Shown here: piece by piece, positions 32,925 through 42,014 of the stretch | Position numbering within the stretch: position 1 is the first letter of the stretch | How the letters are laid out: the number at the start of each line of letters is the position of its first letter | Origin: Tropicimonas marinistellae | GTDB lineage: Bacteria; Pseudomonadota; Alphaproteobacteria; Rhodobacterales; Rhodobacteraceae | Reading direction: 5' to 3' | NCBI RefSeq assembly: GCF_001509585.1 | Contig: NZ_LNCI01000001.1 | Span: forward strand, 558,001 to 622,000 | DNA length: 64,000 nucleotides | The notes under the pieces: model-generated | What the model was told of the DNA's origin: nothing | Seen by the model: the letters and a program-made list of their open reading frames with translations, nothing else | Databases searched by the model: none | Program-made: the position numbers and the translations under genes

Positions 32925-34502
32925 ATGGTTCAAATCGGCTACATCCTTCTTTGCCACAGGGACCCGGCGGCGATCGTCGCGCAGGCCCGGCGGCTGACCG
33001 CGGCCGGCGACTGTGTCGCCATACATTTCGACGCCCGCGCGCCACGCGCCGATTACGACGCGCTGCGCAAGGAACTCGGCGACAACCCCAACGTGGCATT
33101 CGCGGCGCGGCGCCTGCGCTGCGGCTGGGGAGAATGGTCGCTCGTGGCGGCCACGCTGGAGGCGGTCCGCGCGGCGCTCTCGGCCTTTCCGGAGGCGAGC
33201 CATTTCTACATGCTGTCGGGCGATTGCATGCCGGTGAAATCGGCGGAATACGCGCATGAGTTTCTCGCCGCCGAAGATGCCGACTACATCGAATCCGAGG
33301 ATTTCTTCGAAAGCGGCTGGATCAAGACGGGCTTCTGCGAAGAACGGCTGATCTACCGCCACTACTTCAACGAACGCGAGCGCAAGCGTCTGTTCTACGC
33401 GAGCTACGAGGTGCAAAAGCGGCTCGGCCTGACACGGCGCATCCCCGAGGACCTGCAGATGATGATCGGCAGCCAGTGGTGGTGCCTGCGGCGTGCGACG
33501 CTCGAGGCGGTGCTCGATTTCTGCGCGCAGCGGCCGGACGTGATGCGGTTCTTCTCCACCACCTGGATCCCCGACGAGAGCTTTTTCCAGACGCTCGTGC
33601 GCCATCTCGTCCCGCGTGACCAGATCCGCTCGCGCACGCTCACCTTCCTGATGTTCACCGACTACGGCATGCCGGTGACCTTCTACAACGACCATTACGA
33701 GCTGCTGGTCGGACAGGACGCGCTCTTCGCCCGCAAGATCAGCCGCGAGGCCGACGCCCTGAAACGGCACCTCGGGCGGCTCTACGCGGCAACGGGGGAG
33801 CGGTTCGAGATATCCGGCGAGGGGCGCAGCCTCTACAGCTTTCTCGCCGGGCGCGGCCGCGAGGGACGACGCTTCGCGCCCCGCTTCTGGGAGAGCGAGG
33901 GCAGCCTCGGGCGCGACAAGGAACTGCTGCTGGTGGTCTGCAAGAAATGGCACGTCGCCAAGCGGCTGGTGGAGGCGGTACGGCAGAATACCGGGCTGTC
34001 CGCCCTCGACTATGTCTTCAACGAGGAAGACACCCCGATGCCCGACCTCGGAGGCATCGAGCGCGGGCTGGAAAAACGCATGCGGCACCGCCGCGTGCTC
34101 GCCAACATGCTCTTCGGCGTGATGGAGACCGACCGGCTGCTCCTGTGCCTCGACCCCTCGATGCTGGACCTCATGCAGGATTTCGAGGCCGATCCCTCCA
34201 TCACCCGTGTGCTGGAAATCGATTGCACGCTCGACGATGACTGGCTCCTCGGCCATGCGCAACGCGTCGGGCTCATCGGGCCGGCCCCGTCCGACCAGGC
34301 ACAGGCGCAATTGCTGCCGGCGATTCGCAACGGCGTCGCACACGAGATCGAGCGTATGCGCGACGCCGGCTTCTCGCATCTCCACCGGATACGGCAAAGC
34401 GCTGCGGCGGAGGAGAATGCGGTGTCGTTGTCGGCATTCCTGTCTATACCGATGGAGACGGCGCGCGAGATCGCCGCCACCGAACACCTGTTTGCCGATT
34501 GA
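32925..34502 (+). CDS. GT14-type core-2/I-branching glycosyltransferase with C-terminal domain (DUF5928-like)
   Basis: 525 residues. Residues 1-270 show the core-2/I-branching beta-1,6-N-acetylglucosaminyltransferase fold: GYILLCHRDP start, HFDARAPR, CGWGEWSLVAATL, FYMLSGDCMPVKS (the DxD-less donor site), EDLQMMIGSQWWCLRRATLE, FFSTTWIPDESFFQTL. The C-terminal 250 residues form a separate domain seen with it in Rhodobacterales (DUF5927/5928 by memory). No membrane helix. Makes a surface polysaccharide or glycoprotein branch, probably paired with the divergent sulfotransferase. Confidence 0.85.
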   Translation: MVQIGYILLCHRDPAAIVAQARRLTAAGDCVAIHFDARAPRADYDALRKELGDNPNVAFAARRLRCGWGEWSLVAATLEAVRAALSAFPEASHFYMLSGDCMPVKSAEYAHEFLAAEDADYIESEDFFESGWIKTGFCEERLIYRHYFNERERKRLFYASYEVQKRLGLTRRIPEDLQMMIGSQWWCLRRATLEAVLDFCAQRPDVMRFFSTTWIPDESFFQTLVRHLVPRDQIRSRTLTFLMFTDYGMPVTFYNDHYELLVGQDALFARKISREADALKRHLGRLYAATGERFEISGEGRSLYSFLAGRGREGRRFAPRFWESEGSLGRDKELLLVVCKKWHVAKRLVEAVRQNTGLSALDYVFNEEDTPMPDLGGIERGLEKRMRHRRVLANMLFGVMETDRLLLCLDPSMLDLMQDFEADPSITRVLEIDCTLDDDWLLGHAQRVGLIGPAPSDQAQAQLLPAIRNGVAHEIERMRDAGFSHLHRIRQSAAAEENAVSLSAFLSIPMETAREIAATEHLFAD

Positions 34503-34523
34503 GCGGAGCGGAGGGACCGGCCC

Positions 34524-34907
34524 ATGGCCTATGAATACGACGACCAGAACATCTTTGCGAAGATCCTGCGGGGCGAGATCCCCAACAACACCGTACTGGA
34601 GACGGAGCATTCGCTCGCCTTCAACGACATCGCGCCGCAGGCGCCGGTGCACGTGCTGGTGATCCCGAAAGGGGCTTATGTCTGCTACGACCACTTCGCG
34701 CTGGAGGCCACCGACGAAGAGATCCTGGATTTCACCCGCACCGTGGGAAGGGTCTGCAAGGCGCTCGGCGTGCAGGCGGATGCCGCCGGCGACGGTTGCC
34801 GGCTGATTGCCAATGCCGGCGTGCACGGGGTGCAGGAAGTGCCGCATCTGCATGTGCATGTGCTGGGCGGCCGCATGTTGGGGCGGATGCTCGCACCGGC
34901 CGAATAG
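34524..34907 (+). CDS. HIT-family (HinT-like) nucleotide hydrolase
   Basis: 127 residues. The histidine triad HLHVHVLGG lies near residue 110 and the N-terminal core begins IFAKILRGEIPNNTV, both typical of HinT. It hydrolyses AMP-lysine and other nucleoside phosphoramidates. Cytosolic dimer. Starts 21 bp after the glycosyltransferase gene and probably shares its transcript. Confidence 0.93.
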   Translation: MAYEYDDQNIFAKILRGEIPNNTVLETEHSLAFNDIAPQAPVHVLVIPKGAYVCYDHFALEATDEEILDFTRTVGRVCKALGVQADAAGDGCRLIANAGVHGVQEVPHLHVHVLGGRMLGRMLAPAE

Positions 34908-34929
34908 CGGCCTGCGCGGACCATCGTCA

Positions 34930-34963
34930 GGCGTGCCGGTTCGCCCGGCTCAGGTGGCACGCC
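34930..34963. terminator. Inverted repeat between convergent HIT and ATP-grasp genes
   Basis: GGCGTGCC (34930-34937) pairs perfectly with GGCACGCC (34956-34963) over an 18-base loop. It lies 23 bp after the HIT stop and 37 bp before the end of the ATP-grasp gene. No T-run, so it may work with Rho or merely protect 3' ends. Confidence 0.35.
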
Positions 34964-34999
34964 ATACCAGCCCGCATTCTTCGCAGCGCCGTCGCCCGG

Positions 35000-36052
35000 T
35001 CAGGTCTGTCGTTCCAGCCGCGCGAAAATCTCGACAACCGCCGCGCGGGCGCGCTCGAAATGCGCCGGGCTCTCGGCCGCGTAGTGATCGAAACTCGGCC
35101 CGGCGTTCACTTCGAGTATCACGGCGCCCTCCGGCCCCCGGCCAAGGTCGGGGCTGAGGATGTCGACACCGGCGAAGGTGAGCCCAAGGCTGCGGGTCGC
35201 GGCAACCGCGAGGTCCTCGGCTGCCCGTGGCAATTGCCCGGTCAGATCCCGCAACTGCCCGCCGGTGGAGAGGTTCGCATTGTCGAGAAGCGCAACCGTG
35301 GCGCCCTCGGGAAGAACGCTCTGCGGCGTCAGCCCCTCGGCGGCAAGGCGCCGCCCAAGGCGGGGGTCGTCGGGCAGCAGTTTCCGGCCCTGATGCTTGC
35401 CGGCCAGATCGGCAAGGGCACGGTCGAGCAGCGCCGCAACCGTGCGCGTGCCGTCCCCGACAAGCGAGAACGGGCGCCGCTCATAGGCGAGGATCACCCG
35501 GTCCTCCAGCACAAGCAGGCGATGGTCTCGGCCCTCGATGCGCGGCTCGATGCGCAGCTGGTCCTCGCGGGCGAACCCCAGCTCGATATCCCGCGCCAGA
35601 TCTTCCGGCGTGTGGGCCACCGAGATTCCGCGGCCTTCCTCGCCGCGATTGGGTTTCACGACGACGGGGTAGCCGTGGCGTTCGGCAAAGGCCCGTGCCG
35701 CCTCGGCGCCCGGCAGACGGCCCGCGACCCGCGCATTCTTCAGTGCCCGCTCGGCGCAATGCCGGGGCGAGAAGATGACCTGTCCGGCCGGCGCCGGAAG
35801 CCCGGCTGCCGTGAGCCAGCGCGCGGTGTAATCCTTGTCGCCCGCGAGCCCCGCCGCGGAATCGCGGTTGAGCCCGAGCGACTTGCCGAAAATCGGCCTC
35901 GGGTGGCCGCCGGGCGGGGTGTAGCGGCCCACGTAGCCGTGGTCGGCCTCCAGTTCCAGGTGGCCGCCCCGCGCCGCCGCGGCTTCCGCCAGCAGGCGTC
36001 GGTTCATCGAACCGCCGGGGGGCGGGGAGCGTTCCGGAGTGACGAGGAGCAT
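35000..36052 (-). CDS. ATP-grasp ligase, cyanophycin-synthetase-like
   Basis: 350 residues, an ATP-grasp enzyme: GDKDYTARWLTAAGLPAPAG, the ATP-binding VKPNRGEEGRGISVAHTPED, EGRDHRLLVL, the Asp/Glu/Asn metal-binding end FAGVDILSP...VILEVNAGPSF. The closest recall is the C-terminal ATP-grasp part of cyanophycin synthetase, which ligates amino acids to a carboxylate, but it lacks the rest of that enzyme (the Mur-ligase-like domain). Product unknown. Its ATG directly follows the stop of the ABC ATPase gene (TGAATG). Met16 is an alternative start. Confidence 0.8.
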   Translation of the reverse strand: MLLVTPERSPPPGGSMNRRLLAEAAAARGGHLELEADHGYVGRYTPPGGHPRPIFGKSLGLNRDSAAGLAGDKDYTARWLTAAGLPAPAGQVIFSPRHCAERALKNARVAGRLPGAEAARAFAERHGYPVVVKPNRGEEGRGISVAHTPEDLARDIELGFAREDQLRIEPRIEGRDHRLLVLEDRVILAYERRPFSLVGDGTRTVAALLDRALADLAGKHQGRKLLPDDPRLGRRLAAEGLTPQSVLPEGATVALLDNANLSTGGQLRDLTGQLPRAAEDLAVAATRSLGLTFAGVDILSPDLGRGPEGAVILEVNAGPSFDHYAAESPAHFERARAAVVEIFARLERQT

Positions 36053-37000
36053 TCAGGCAGCCTTCCCCTGTCCTGTCCGGGTCAATGCGAGAAAGACGTC
36101 CTCCAGATGCGGCTCTTCGGTCGCCACGTCCTGAATCCGGATGCCGGCCTCCCGAAGCGCATCGAGCACCTGCTCGGCGGTGACCTTCCCCCGGCGATAG
36201 GAAAACGCCAGCGCCCCGTCGGCGCGCCGTTCCAGCTCCACCCCATCGGGAAGCGCCACCTCGCCGGATGCCGGTTCCGCCGGATGGATCACCAGCGTCT
36301 TGGCGTCGATCTGGCCGATCAGCCTGTCGGTCCGGTCATGGGCAATCTTCCGGCCGTCATGAATGATGGCGATCTCGTCGCACATCTCTTCGGCCTCTTC
36401 GAGGTAGTGGGTGGTGAGGATAATGGTCATGCCCCGCGCGTTCAGCTGCCGGACGTTCTGCCAGAGCATCTGGCGCAACTCGATGTCGACCCCCGCGGTC
36501 GGCTCGTCCAGCACCAGCACTTGCGGCGCATGGACCAACGCCTTTCCCAGCAGCAGCCGCCGGCGCATGCCGCCCGAAAGGGTGCGGGCATAGGCATCGG
36601 CCTTGTCCGTGAGGCCGATCATTTCCAGGATTTCCTCGGTGTGCCGCTGGGCCTTCGGCACCCCGTAGAGGCCCGCCTGCGTGTCGAGCGACGCGCGCGC
36701 GGTGAAGAACGGGTCCATGTTCAGTTCCTGCGGCATCACCCCGATCGCCGCCCGGCTCTGACGCGGGTTCACATCCTGGTCGAACCCCCAGATGCGCACC
36801 GTCCCCGCGGATTTCTGCACCAGCCCCGCCAGGATGTTGATCAATGTGGACTTGCCGGCGCCGTTCGGCCCGAGCAGGCCGAAAATGCTGCCGGTGGGCA
36901 CCGCGAGGTCTATTCCGTGCAGGGCCGTCTTCGGCGCCATCGTGCGATCTCCGGAATAGGTCTTCGTCAGGCCCTCGATTTCGATCGCGTGTTCGGTCAT
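36053..37000 (-). CDS. ABC transporter ATP-binding protein (CcmA/DrrA type), no permease nearby
   Basis: 315 residues. Complete ABC ATPase: Walker A GPNGAGKST, Q-loop GVMPQELNMDPFF, signature LSGGMRRRL, Walker B VLVLDEPTAGVD, H-loop TTHYLEEAEEMC, then the ~80-residue C-terminal domain of export-type ATPases (ABC2 partner type). A type-2 membrane permease usually follows such a gene; here the next gene, starting directly after the stop, is an ATP-grasp enzyme. The permease must be elsewhere or the ATPase acts with a different partner. Confidence 0.88.
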   Translation of the reverse strand: MTEHAIEIEGLTKTYSGDRTMAPKTALHGIDLAVPTGSIFGLLGPNGAGKSTLINILAGLVQKSAGTVRIWGFDQDVNPRQSRAAIGVMPQELNMDPFFTARASLDTQAGLYGVPKAQRHTEEILEMIGLTDKADAYARTLSGGMRRRLLLGKALVHAPQVLVLDEPTAGVDIELRQMLWQNVRQLNARGMTIILTTHYLEEAEEMCDEIAIIHDGRKIAHDRTDRLIGQIDAKTLVIHPAEPASGEVALPDGVELERRADGALAFSYRRGKVTAEQVLDALREAGIRIQDVATEEPHLEDVFLALTRTGQGKAA

Positions 37001-37115
37001 ATGCGGCGCTCCGGCACTTGCCCGGGACCGGGCGTTCCCTATGATGCCGCGAACGTAAGCCGTGCCAATGGCCGCGACAAGGCGGCCGCTCGAAAGATCC
37101 CGCAGGAGCCAGATC

Positions 37116-37304
37116 ATGAGTACCCTACCAGAACCGCCCGAGGTCGAGACCGTGACCGCCAAGCGCGTGGCCTGCGACGGCGGCGAAGGGGCGCTCGGGC
37201 ATCCGCGTGTCTGGTTGAGCCTCGGCGCCGACGGCAAGGTGACATGCCCGTATTGCGACAAGCTTTTCATTCTCGCGGACACGGCGCCGGGCGGCAGCGC
37301 CTGA
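37116..37304 (+). CDS. Zinc-finger protein (NDUFS6-like, CHCC)
   Basis: 62 residues. Cys20, His29, Cys44, Cys47 form the CHCC zinc-binding set (CDGG...GHP...CPYC). This is the short bacterial relative of mitochondrial complex I subunit NDUFS6 found in alphaproteobacteria. Start supported by CAGGAG at 9-bp spacing. Role probably in complex I assembly or Fe-S handling; not tested here. Confidence 0.85.
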   Translation: MSTLPEPPEVETVTAKRVACDGGEGALGHPRVWLSLGADGKVTCPYCDKLFILADTAPGGSA

Positions 37305-37511
37305 TCCCGCGCGTTGCAGCGGGAACACCAGAGTGACACCCGTCCGCGCGCAGGTGACAAAGACCTATCTCACCGGCCCAATCGCCGATATGGTGACACG
37401 CGAAGATCCTGTCGAATGTCAGGCAGGTATCCGCAATGCGGTCCGACGTTCGGGGTCGGGTCCGGGACGTGACGGATTGGGCGGCCATTGAAGGAGGCGG
37501 AATTGCTGGGG

Positions 37512-38006
37512 ATGACGAATTCAGGCGAGACGGCGGCAAAGCGCATGCAACCATCGCAATCGGATGTGGGAGTGCCCGCACGGCGGTTCGCCGGATCGCG
37601 CGCGCTCCTTCGCGGAACGGCGATTCTGGCCCTTGGCCTGGGCCTCTCGGCCTGCGACTACCCCGACGAGACGACCCGTGCCTTGGTCTACCTGCCGGAC
37701 GGCACGCAGCGTGTCTCCGCCCGCGCGGAACGCGAAGCGCAGCTTCGTACCGGCACCTACCGCGACGATGCGCCGGAATTCACCGGCGCGCCGGGTCCGC
37801 ACGGCGAGCATCCCGCCTACGTGCCGTCGCGCGGCAAGACGGTATTCCGGGACGATTTCACCACCAACAATCCGGACGCCCAGACGGCCACCGCCGCACA
37901 GGTCCGGGCGGCCACGACCGATACCTTCGACACGACCGTGTCCGTTATCGAGCTCGAGCAGGCGTCCGACGGCCGCTCCTACGTCGTCCTCGAAGAAGGC
38001 CGGTAG
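37512..38006 (+). CDS. Putative lipoprotein, hypothetical
   Basis: 164 residues from ATG 37512. A basic N-terminus, a hydrophobic segment (ALLRGTAILALGLGLSAC) ending in a lipobox LSAC, then a Pro/Gly/Thr-rich region and a C-terminal beta segment (TVSVIELEQASDGRSYVVLE). No known family. Start uncertain: TTG 37503 (GGAGG 5 bp upstream) and ATG 37545 are also possible. Lipidation and outer-membrane location are inferred from the lipobox. The 205 bp between it and the zinc-finger gene hold nothing recognised. Confidence 0.65.
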   Translation: MTNSGETAAKRMQPSQSDVGVPARRFAGSRALLRGTAILALGLGLSACDYPDETTRALVYLPDGTQRVSARAEREAQLRTGTYRDDAPEFTGAPGPHGEHPAYVPSRGKTVFRDDFTTNNPDAQTATAAQVRAATTDTFDTTVSVIELEQASDGRSYVVLEEGR

Positions 38007-38231
38007 AGGCGCACGACCCGCGCCGTGGCCTGCGTGCGGCATTCGACCGCCCTCAGGCGGTGCGCGTGAGCTGACGTCGCATCGCGCGGCCGGAGTTCCG
38101 CTGGCGCCGCCGGCACCTCGGCCCGGCACCTCCGCGCGGCGCGCACGATCCCTGAACCCTGTGTGAACAGGGCTGGCCAAGCCGCCCGTGCCCTGCGACC
38201 CTTTGCACCTGTCGAAGGGAGGGATCGCGCC

Positions 38232-39212
38232 ATGGGCTTCATTCCACGTGTCTCGGCGGTGTTGACGGCGGCATTCGTCTGGATGTCTGCCTCCACCGCC
38301 TCAGCCGACCCGTCAGCGTGGCAGCGCGAGTGGCCGGACACCGATTTCTCCCGGACCGCGCTCGATGGCTGGGGCGAGATCGTATCCGGCGGCCCCCCGA
38401 AGGATGGCATTCCCGCCCTCAGCGATCCCAGCTTCCACCGCGCGGCGGACGAATCCCGCATCGGCGCCCGCGAACCGGTGATCACGGTGGAGATCGGCTC
38501 GGCCGCCCCGCGCGCCTACCCGATCCGCTACCTGACCTGGCACGAGATCGTCAACGACACGGTCGGCGGCGTGCCGGTCGCCGTCACCTTCTGCCCGCTG
38601 TGTAACTCCGGCCTCACCTTCGACCGGCGCGTCGGTGGGCGCACCCTCACCTTCGGGGTCTCCGGCAAGCTGCGCAATTCGGACATGGTGATGTACGACC
38701 GCGAGACCCAGAGCTGGTGGCAACAGGCCATCGGCACCGCCATCGTCGGGCAGTACACCGGGGCGGAGCTTCGGCAGCTTCCCACGTGGATGGAAAGCTG
38801 GGCCGAGTTCCGCGCGCGCAACCCCGACGGACTCGTCATGGCGCAACCGGCGTTCAACCGCGCCTACGGCCGCAACCCCTACGCCAGCTACGACAGCTCC
38901 CGGCGCCCGTTTCTCTACGATGGGGAGATGCCGCCGCACGGGATCGAACCGCTGGCGCGCGTTGTCCGCGTCGGCACCCGGGCCTGGCCGGTCGCCCGCC
39001 TCGCGGCCACCGGCGAGATCCGCGAGGCCGGCGTCACCCTCTCCTGGCGCCCCGGGCAGGCCTCCGCGCTCGACACCGGCCAGATCGCGCGCGGCCGCGA
39101 CGTGGGCTCGATCCGCGTGCGCGACGGGCAGGGCAGGAATGTGCCCCATGACGTGATGTTCGCCTTCGCCTTCCACGCCTTCTACCCCGACGGGCGCTGG
39201 ATGCTGGAGTGA
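38232..39212 (+). CDS. DUF3179-family secreted protein
   Basis: 326 residues. Signal peptide to about residue 25 (STASA|DP). The hallmark of DUF3179 is the segment TFCPLCNSGLTFDR (about residue 120) with Cys-x2-Cys, and the RNSDMVMYDRETQSWWQQ segment. The family is thought to bind metal or haem at this cysteine pair, but its role is unknown. The 225 bp before it hold no clear gene. Ends 29 bp before the dispersed repeat in the gap to pqiB. Confidence 0.85.
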   Translation: MGFIPRVSAVLTAAFVWMSASTASADPSAWQREWPDTDFSRTALDGWGEIVSGGPPKDGIPALSDPSFHRAADESRIGAREPVITVEIGSAAPRAYPIRYLTWHEIVNDTVGGVPVAVTFCPLCNSGLTFDRRVGGRTLTFGVSGKLRNSDMVMYDRETQSWWQQAIGTAIVGQYTGAELRQLPTWMESWAEFRARNPDGLVMAQPAFNRAYGRNPYASYDSSRRPFLYDGEMPPHGIEPLARVVRVGTRAWPVARLAATGEIREAGVTLSWRPGQASALDTGQIARGRDVGSIRVRDGQGRNVPHDVMFAFAFHAFYPDGRWMLE

Positions 39213-39240
39213 TCCCGGCGCGGAGGCCCGCGCCACGCCC

Positions 39241-39306
39241 GCAGGCGAAGCCTGCCCGGCCCAACGGGAGGAGGGGCATCTTCGATGCGCCGACGACGGG
39301 CGGGAG
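39241..39306 (-). repeat. Dispersed 53-bp element, copy 2, with two hairpins
   Basis: Reverse complement of 39254-39306 is 51/53 identical to 6543-6595. Within it GCATC-ttc-GATGC (39276-39288) forms a hairpin. A second hairpin GCAGGC-gaa-GCCTGC (39241-39255) lies at the same edge as in copy 1 but with different sequence. Sits between the convergent DUF3179 and pqiB genes, so it may end both transcripts. Confidence 0.8.
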
Positions 39307-39314
39307 GGCGCCGG

Positions 39315-42014
39315 CTACTTGCCGGTGAGCAGCGCGTTGGGCTTGCGCTCCAGCGTCCTTGCGAGCGAGCGCACCGCCTCGGCGGCGCGGGAGACCTCCC
39401 GCATCGCGTTGCGGGTCTCGCGGTTGAGCGCCCCGCTCTCGGCCAGCCCCGCCAGCGCCTGGTTGGCCTGCCGCAACACCGCTTCGGCCTCCGCCACGAG
39501 GCCGGGCAGGTCGTCGGTGATCTGGGCCACCGCGCCTGCCGCCTCCCGCGCCGAGGCGAGCGTTGCATTGACGTTCTCCACCGTTCCGCCGGCGCGCAGT
39601 TCGTCGAGCGTCGCGCGGACCTGGTCGAGCGCCGCGCTCAGGCTTTCCGGCAACGCCCGCGCCGCCTCGGTGCCGATCAGCGCATCGGCGCTCTCGACCA
39701 GCGCGGTGACCTCCTCCGCCAGCCGGTCCAGCTCCATCGTCTCCGCCTGGGCTGCAACCGCGTCGATCCGCGCCACCAGGTCGGGCACGCCCGCGACGGC
39801 GTCCGTCACGCTCGCCGCGGCATCGCCCGCCGCCGCCAGGGCGGTCTCGAGCTGCGCCGCCGCATCCGTCTCGTTGAGGCGGCCGAGCAGCGATGTCACC
39901 TCGGCGATTGCCGAGTCGAGGCCGGAGAGCGAGTCGCCCAGCTGTGCCGGCAAGGCCTGCGCGGCCTCCGTTCCGAGGATCGCGTCGGCGCTGTCGATCA
40001 GCCCCGTCGCCCGCGCGAGCAAGGCGTCGAGGTCCAGCGCCTCGACATTGGCCGCCACCGCCTCGATCCGTTCGATCAGGTCCGGCACGCCCTCCATGGA
40101 GGTCGACACATCCGCCGCCGCCGCGCCCGCGGCCTCGATGGCCTCCGCCAGCCGCGCCGCCGCGTCGCTCTCGTTGAGATTCGCCAGCAACGCCGTCGCT
40201 TCCGTCACCGCCGCGTCCACGTCGCCAAGCGCATCGTTCAGCCGCGCGGGCAGCGCCTGCGCCGCCTCGCCGCCGAGTATCCGGTCGGCGGAGTCCACGA
40301 GCCCCGTGGCCTGCGCCAACAGCGCTTCGAGGTCGAGCGCCTCGGCCTTCGCCGCGACCGCCTCGACCCGCTCGATGAGCGCGGGCACCTCTTCCACCGC
40401 GGTCGCGACTGAGGCCGCCGCCTCTCCGGCGCTCTCCACCGCCTCCACCAGCTTGGCGATGCCTTCGCGCGTCTTGAGATCGTCGAGCAGTGTGATGAGC
40501 TCGTCGGAGATCCGGCCGAGCCGCTCGGGCAGCACCTTGAGATCCTCGGAGCTGAGAACGCCGCGCAGGTCAGTCACCACGCCGGTGATTTCCGCCGGCA
40601 GCGCCTGTATCTCCTCGTTGGAGACAAGGGCCGCCGCGTTCTCCATGAAGGCGATGGCGGAGTTGAGAAGCTCTTCCACGGGCAGCTCGTTGACCCGGTT
40701 CAGCAGACCCTCGGCAGAGGCTCCCACGCCCTGAAGGTCCGCCGCCACGCTGGGAAAGATCGGGTAGGGGTCGGCATCCCGGACGAAGGTCGCCGGGGCC
40801 GCGTCCGGCACCCGCAGCATCTCGATCTTCAGCCCGCCCGCCAGCAGCGACGCCTTCGTTAGCCGCGCGCGCCAGCCCTCGGCCACCGCGGCCTCGAAGA
40901 AATCCAGGATCGCCTCGGCATCGGTGGCATCCGAGCCGAGCTGGAGCTGGTCCAGTTCGATGGACAGCACCACCACCAGCCGCACGCGATCGTCGCCGAA
41001 CTGCGCCTCGTCGACCTTGCCGGTCAGCCCGACGACCTCGCCGATCTGAAGCCCGCGCAGCGTCACCGGCGCGCCCACGGTCAGGCCGTTCACGTTCTCC
41101 TCGAACACCATGGCGATATCCACCGTGCCGCCATCGGGGCCGGCGCCTTCGAAGAGGCTCGTGCGGGCGTCGTCCTGGGACGCGAAGACGGCGAATTCCG
41201 CGCCGTTGTCCACCGGCGTGCCGCCGGAGACGACGGTTTCGAAGCTGATGCCGCCCGAGATCAGCGCCGCGAGGCTCTCCACGCTCACCGACGCGCCGCC
41301 GGCGCCTAGGTTGAACGAGAAGCCGGAGGCATCCCAGAACCGGCTGCGGCTGGTCAGGAGCTGGTCGTGGGGGGCCTCGACGAAGGCCTCGGCGGTGATT
41401 GTCACGCCGTCGGGCGAAAGCTTCGGGCGCCCGAGCCGCCCGACCTCCAGCCCCTTGTAGAGGATCGGCGTGCCCTCCTGCAGGCCGCGCCCGGTGTTCG
41501 AGCTGAGCAGGATCCGCCGCCCTTCCTTGTCGGGCCGCGCGACCGGCCTGACCTCTTCCCCGACGAAATGCCGGGTGAGGCCGCCGGGCTCACCGTCCCA
41601 GCTCCCCTCGATGTAGACGCCGCTCAGCACCGTGTTCAGCCCCGAGATGCCGCGCGCGGAGACCTCTGGCTGCACCACCCAGAAAACCGCCTCGGAATCG
41701 ACGTAGGCTTCGACTTCCTTGTCCAGCCGGACATGCGCGATGATGGAATCGAGCCCCGGCGCGAACGTGACCTCCTCGACGACCCCGACCGAGACCTCGC
41801 GGAACCGCAGCTGGGTTTGCTCGGCAACGATTCCGGCCGCGTTGGTGAAGGCGATCTCGATCAGCGCCCCGCGGTTCTGCAGGCTTTGCCAGGCGATGCC
41901 GAGCGCGATGGCAAGCGCCGCCGCCGGGATGATCCAGACGATGGAGACCCGCTCCATGAGGCTGCGCCGCGCGGGCTTCACCGGGGTCGTGGGGATCTGG
42001 TCGCTGTCGGTCAC
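39315..42014 (-). CDS. pqiB: PqiB-type MCE lipid-transport protein with long repeat-extended tail
   Basis: 899 residues from a GTG that overlaps the pqiA stop (GTGA). One N-terminal membrane helix (about 25-41), then three MCE domains at about 46-135, 163-265 and 295-400 (FTNAAGIVAEQTQLRFREVS; GTPILYKGLEVGRLG; GAPVTLRGLQIGEVVG). E. coli PqiB (546 aa) ends after a helical needle; here the helical region extends to residue 899 and carries three near-identical 100-residue repeats at 520-819. It forms a periplasm-spanning channel for lipids between inner and outer membrane. The needle would be much longer than the E. coli one. Confidence 0.92.
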   Translation of the reverse strand: MTDSDQIPTTPVKPARRSLMERVSIVWIIPAAALAIALGIAWQSLQNRGALIEIAFTNAAGIVAEQTQLRFREVSVGVVEEVTFAPGLDSIIAHVRLDKEVEAYVDSEAVFWVVQPEVSARGISGLNTVLSGVYIEGSWDGEPGGLTRHFVGEEVRPVARPDKEGRRILLSSNTGRGLQEGTPILYKGLEVGRLGRPKLSPDGVTITAEAFVEAPHDQLLTSRSRFWDASGFSFNLGAGGASVSVESLAALISGGISFETVVSGGTPVDNGAEFAVFASQDDARTSLFEGAGPDGGTVDIAMVFEENVNGLTVGAPVTLRGLQIGEVVGLTGKVDEAQFGDDRVRLVVVLSIELDQLQLGSDATDAEAILDFFEAAVAEGWRARLTKASLLAGGLKIEMLRVPDAAPATFVRDADPYPIFPSVAADLQGVGASAEGLLNRVNELPVEELLNSAIAFMENAAALVSNEEIQALPAEITGVVTDLRGVLSSEDLKVLPERLGRISDELITLLDDLKTREGIAKLVEAVESAGEAAASVATAVEEVPALIERVEAVAAKAEALDLEALLAQATGLVDSADRILGGEAAQALPARLNDALGDVDAAVTEATALLANLNESDAAARLAEAIEAAGAAAADVSTSMEGVPDLIERIEAVAANVEALDLDALLARATGLIDSADAILGTEAAQALPAQLGDSLSGLDSAIAEVTSLLGRLNETDAAAQLETALAAAGDAAASVTDAVAGVPDLVARIDAVAAQAETMELDRLAEEVTALVESADALIGTEAARALPESLSAALDQVRATLDELRAGGTVENVNATLASAREAAGAVAQITDDLPGLVAEAEAVLRQANQALAGLAESGALNRETRNAMREVSRAAEAVRSLARTLERKPNALLTGK
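39558..40457 (-). repeat. Three tandem 300-bp repeats inside pqiB
   Basis: Residues 520-619, 620-719 and 720-819 are aligned without gaps at exactly 100 residues per unit. Each unit repeats P(A/D)L(I/V)(E/A)R-x-(E/D)AVAA, then L-x2-(A/E)T-(G/A)-L-(I/V)-(D/E)SADxI(L/I)G-x-EAAxALP and an ESDAA- or ETDAA-like end in units 1 and 2. Units 1 and 2 are closest; unit 3 has diverged at its end. In-frame expansion by recombination is likely. Confidence 0.85.

Noticed and set aside
32844-34859. 671-codon minus-strand open frame
   Set aside because: Antisense shadow of the glycosyltransferase and HIT genes; no known motif and no ribosome-binding site.
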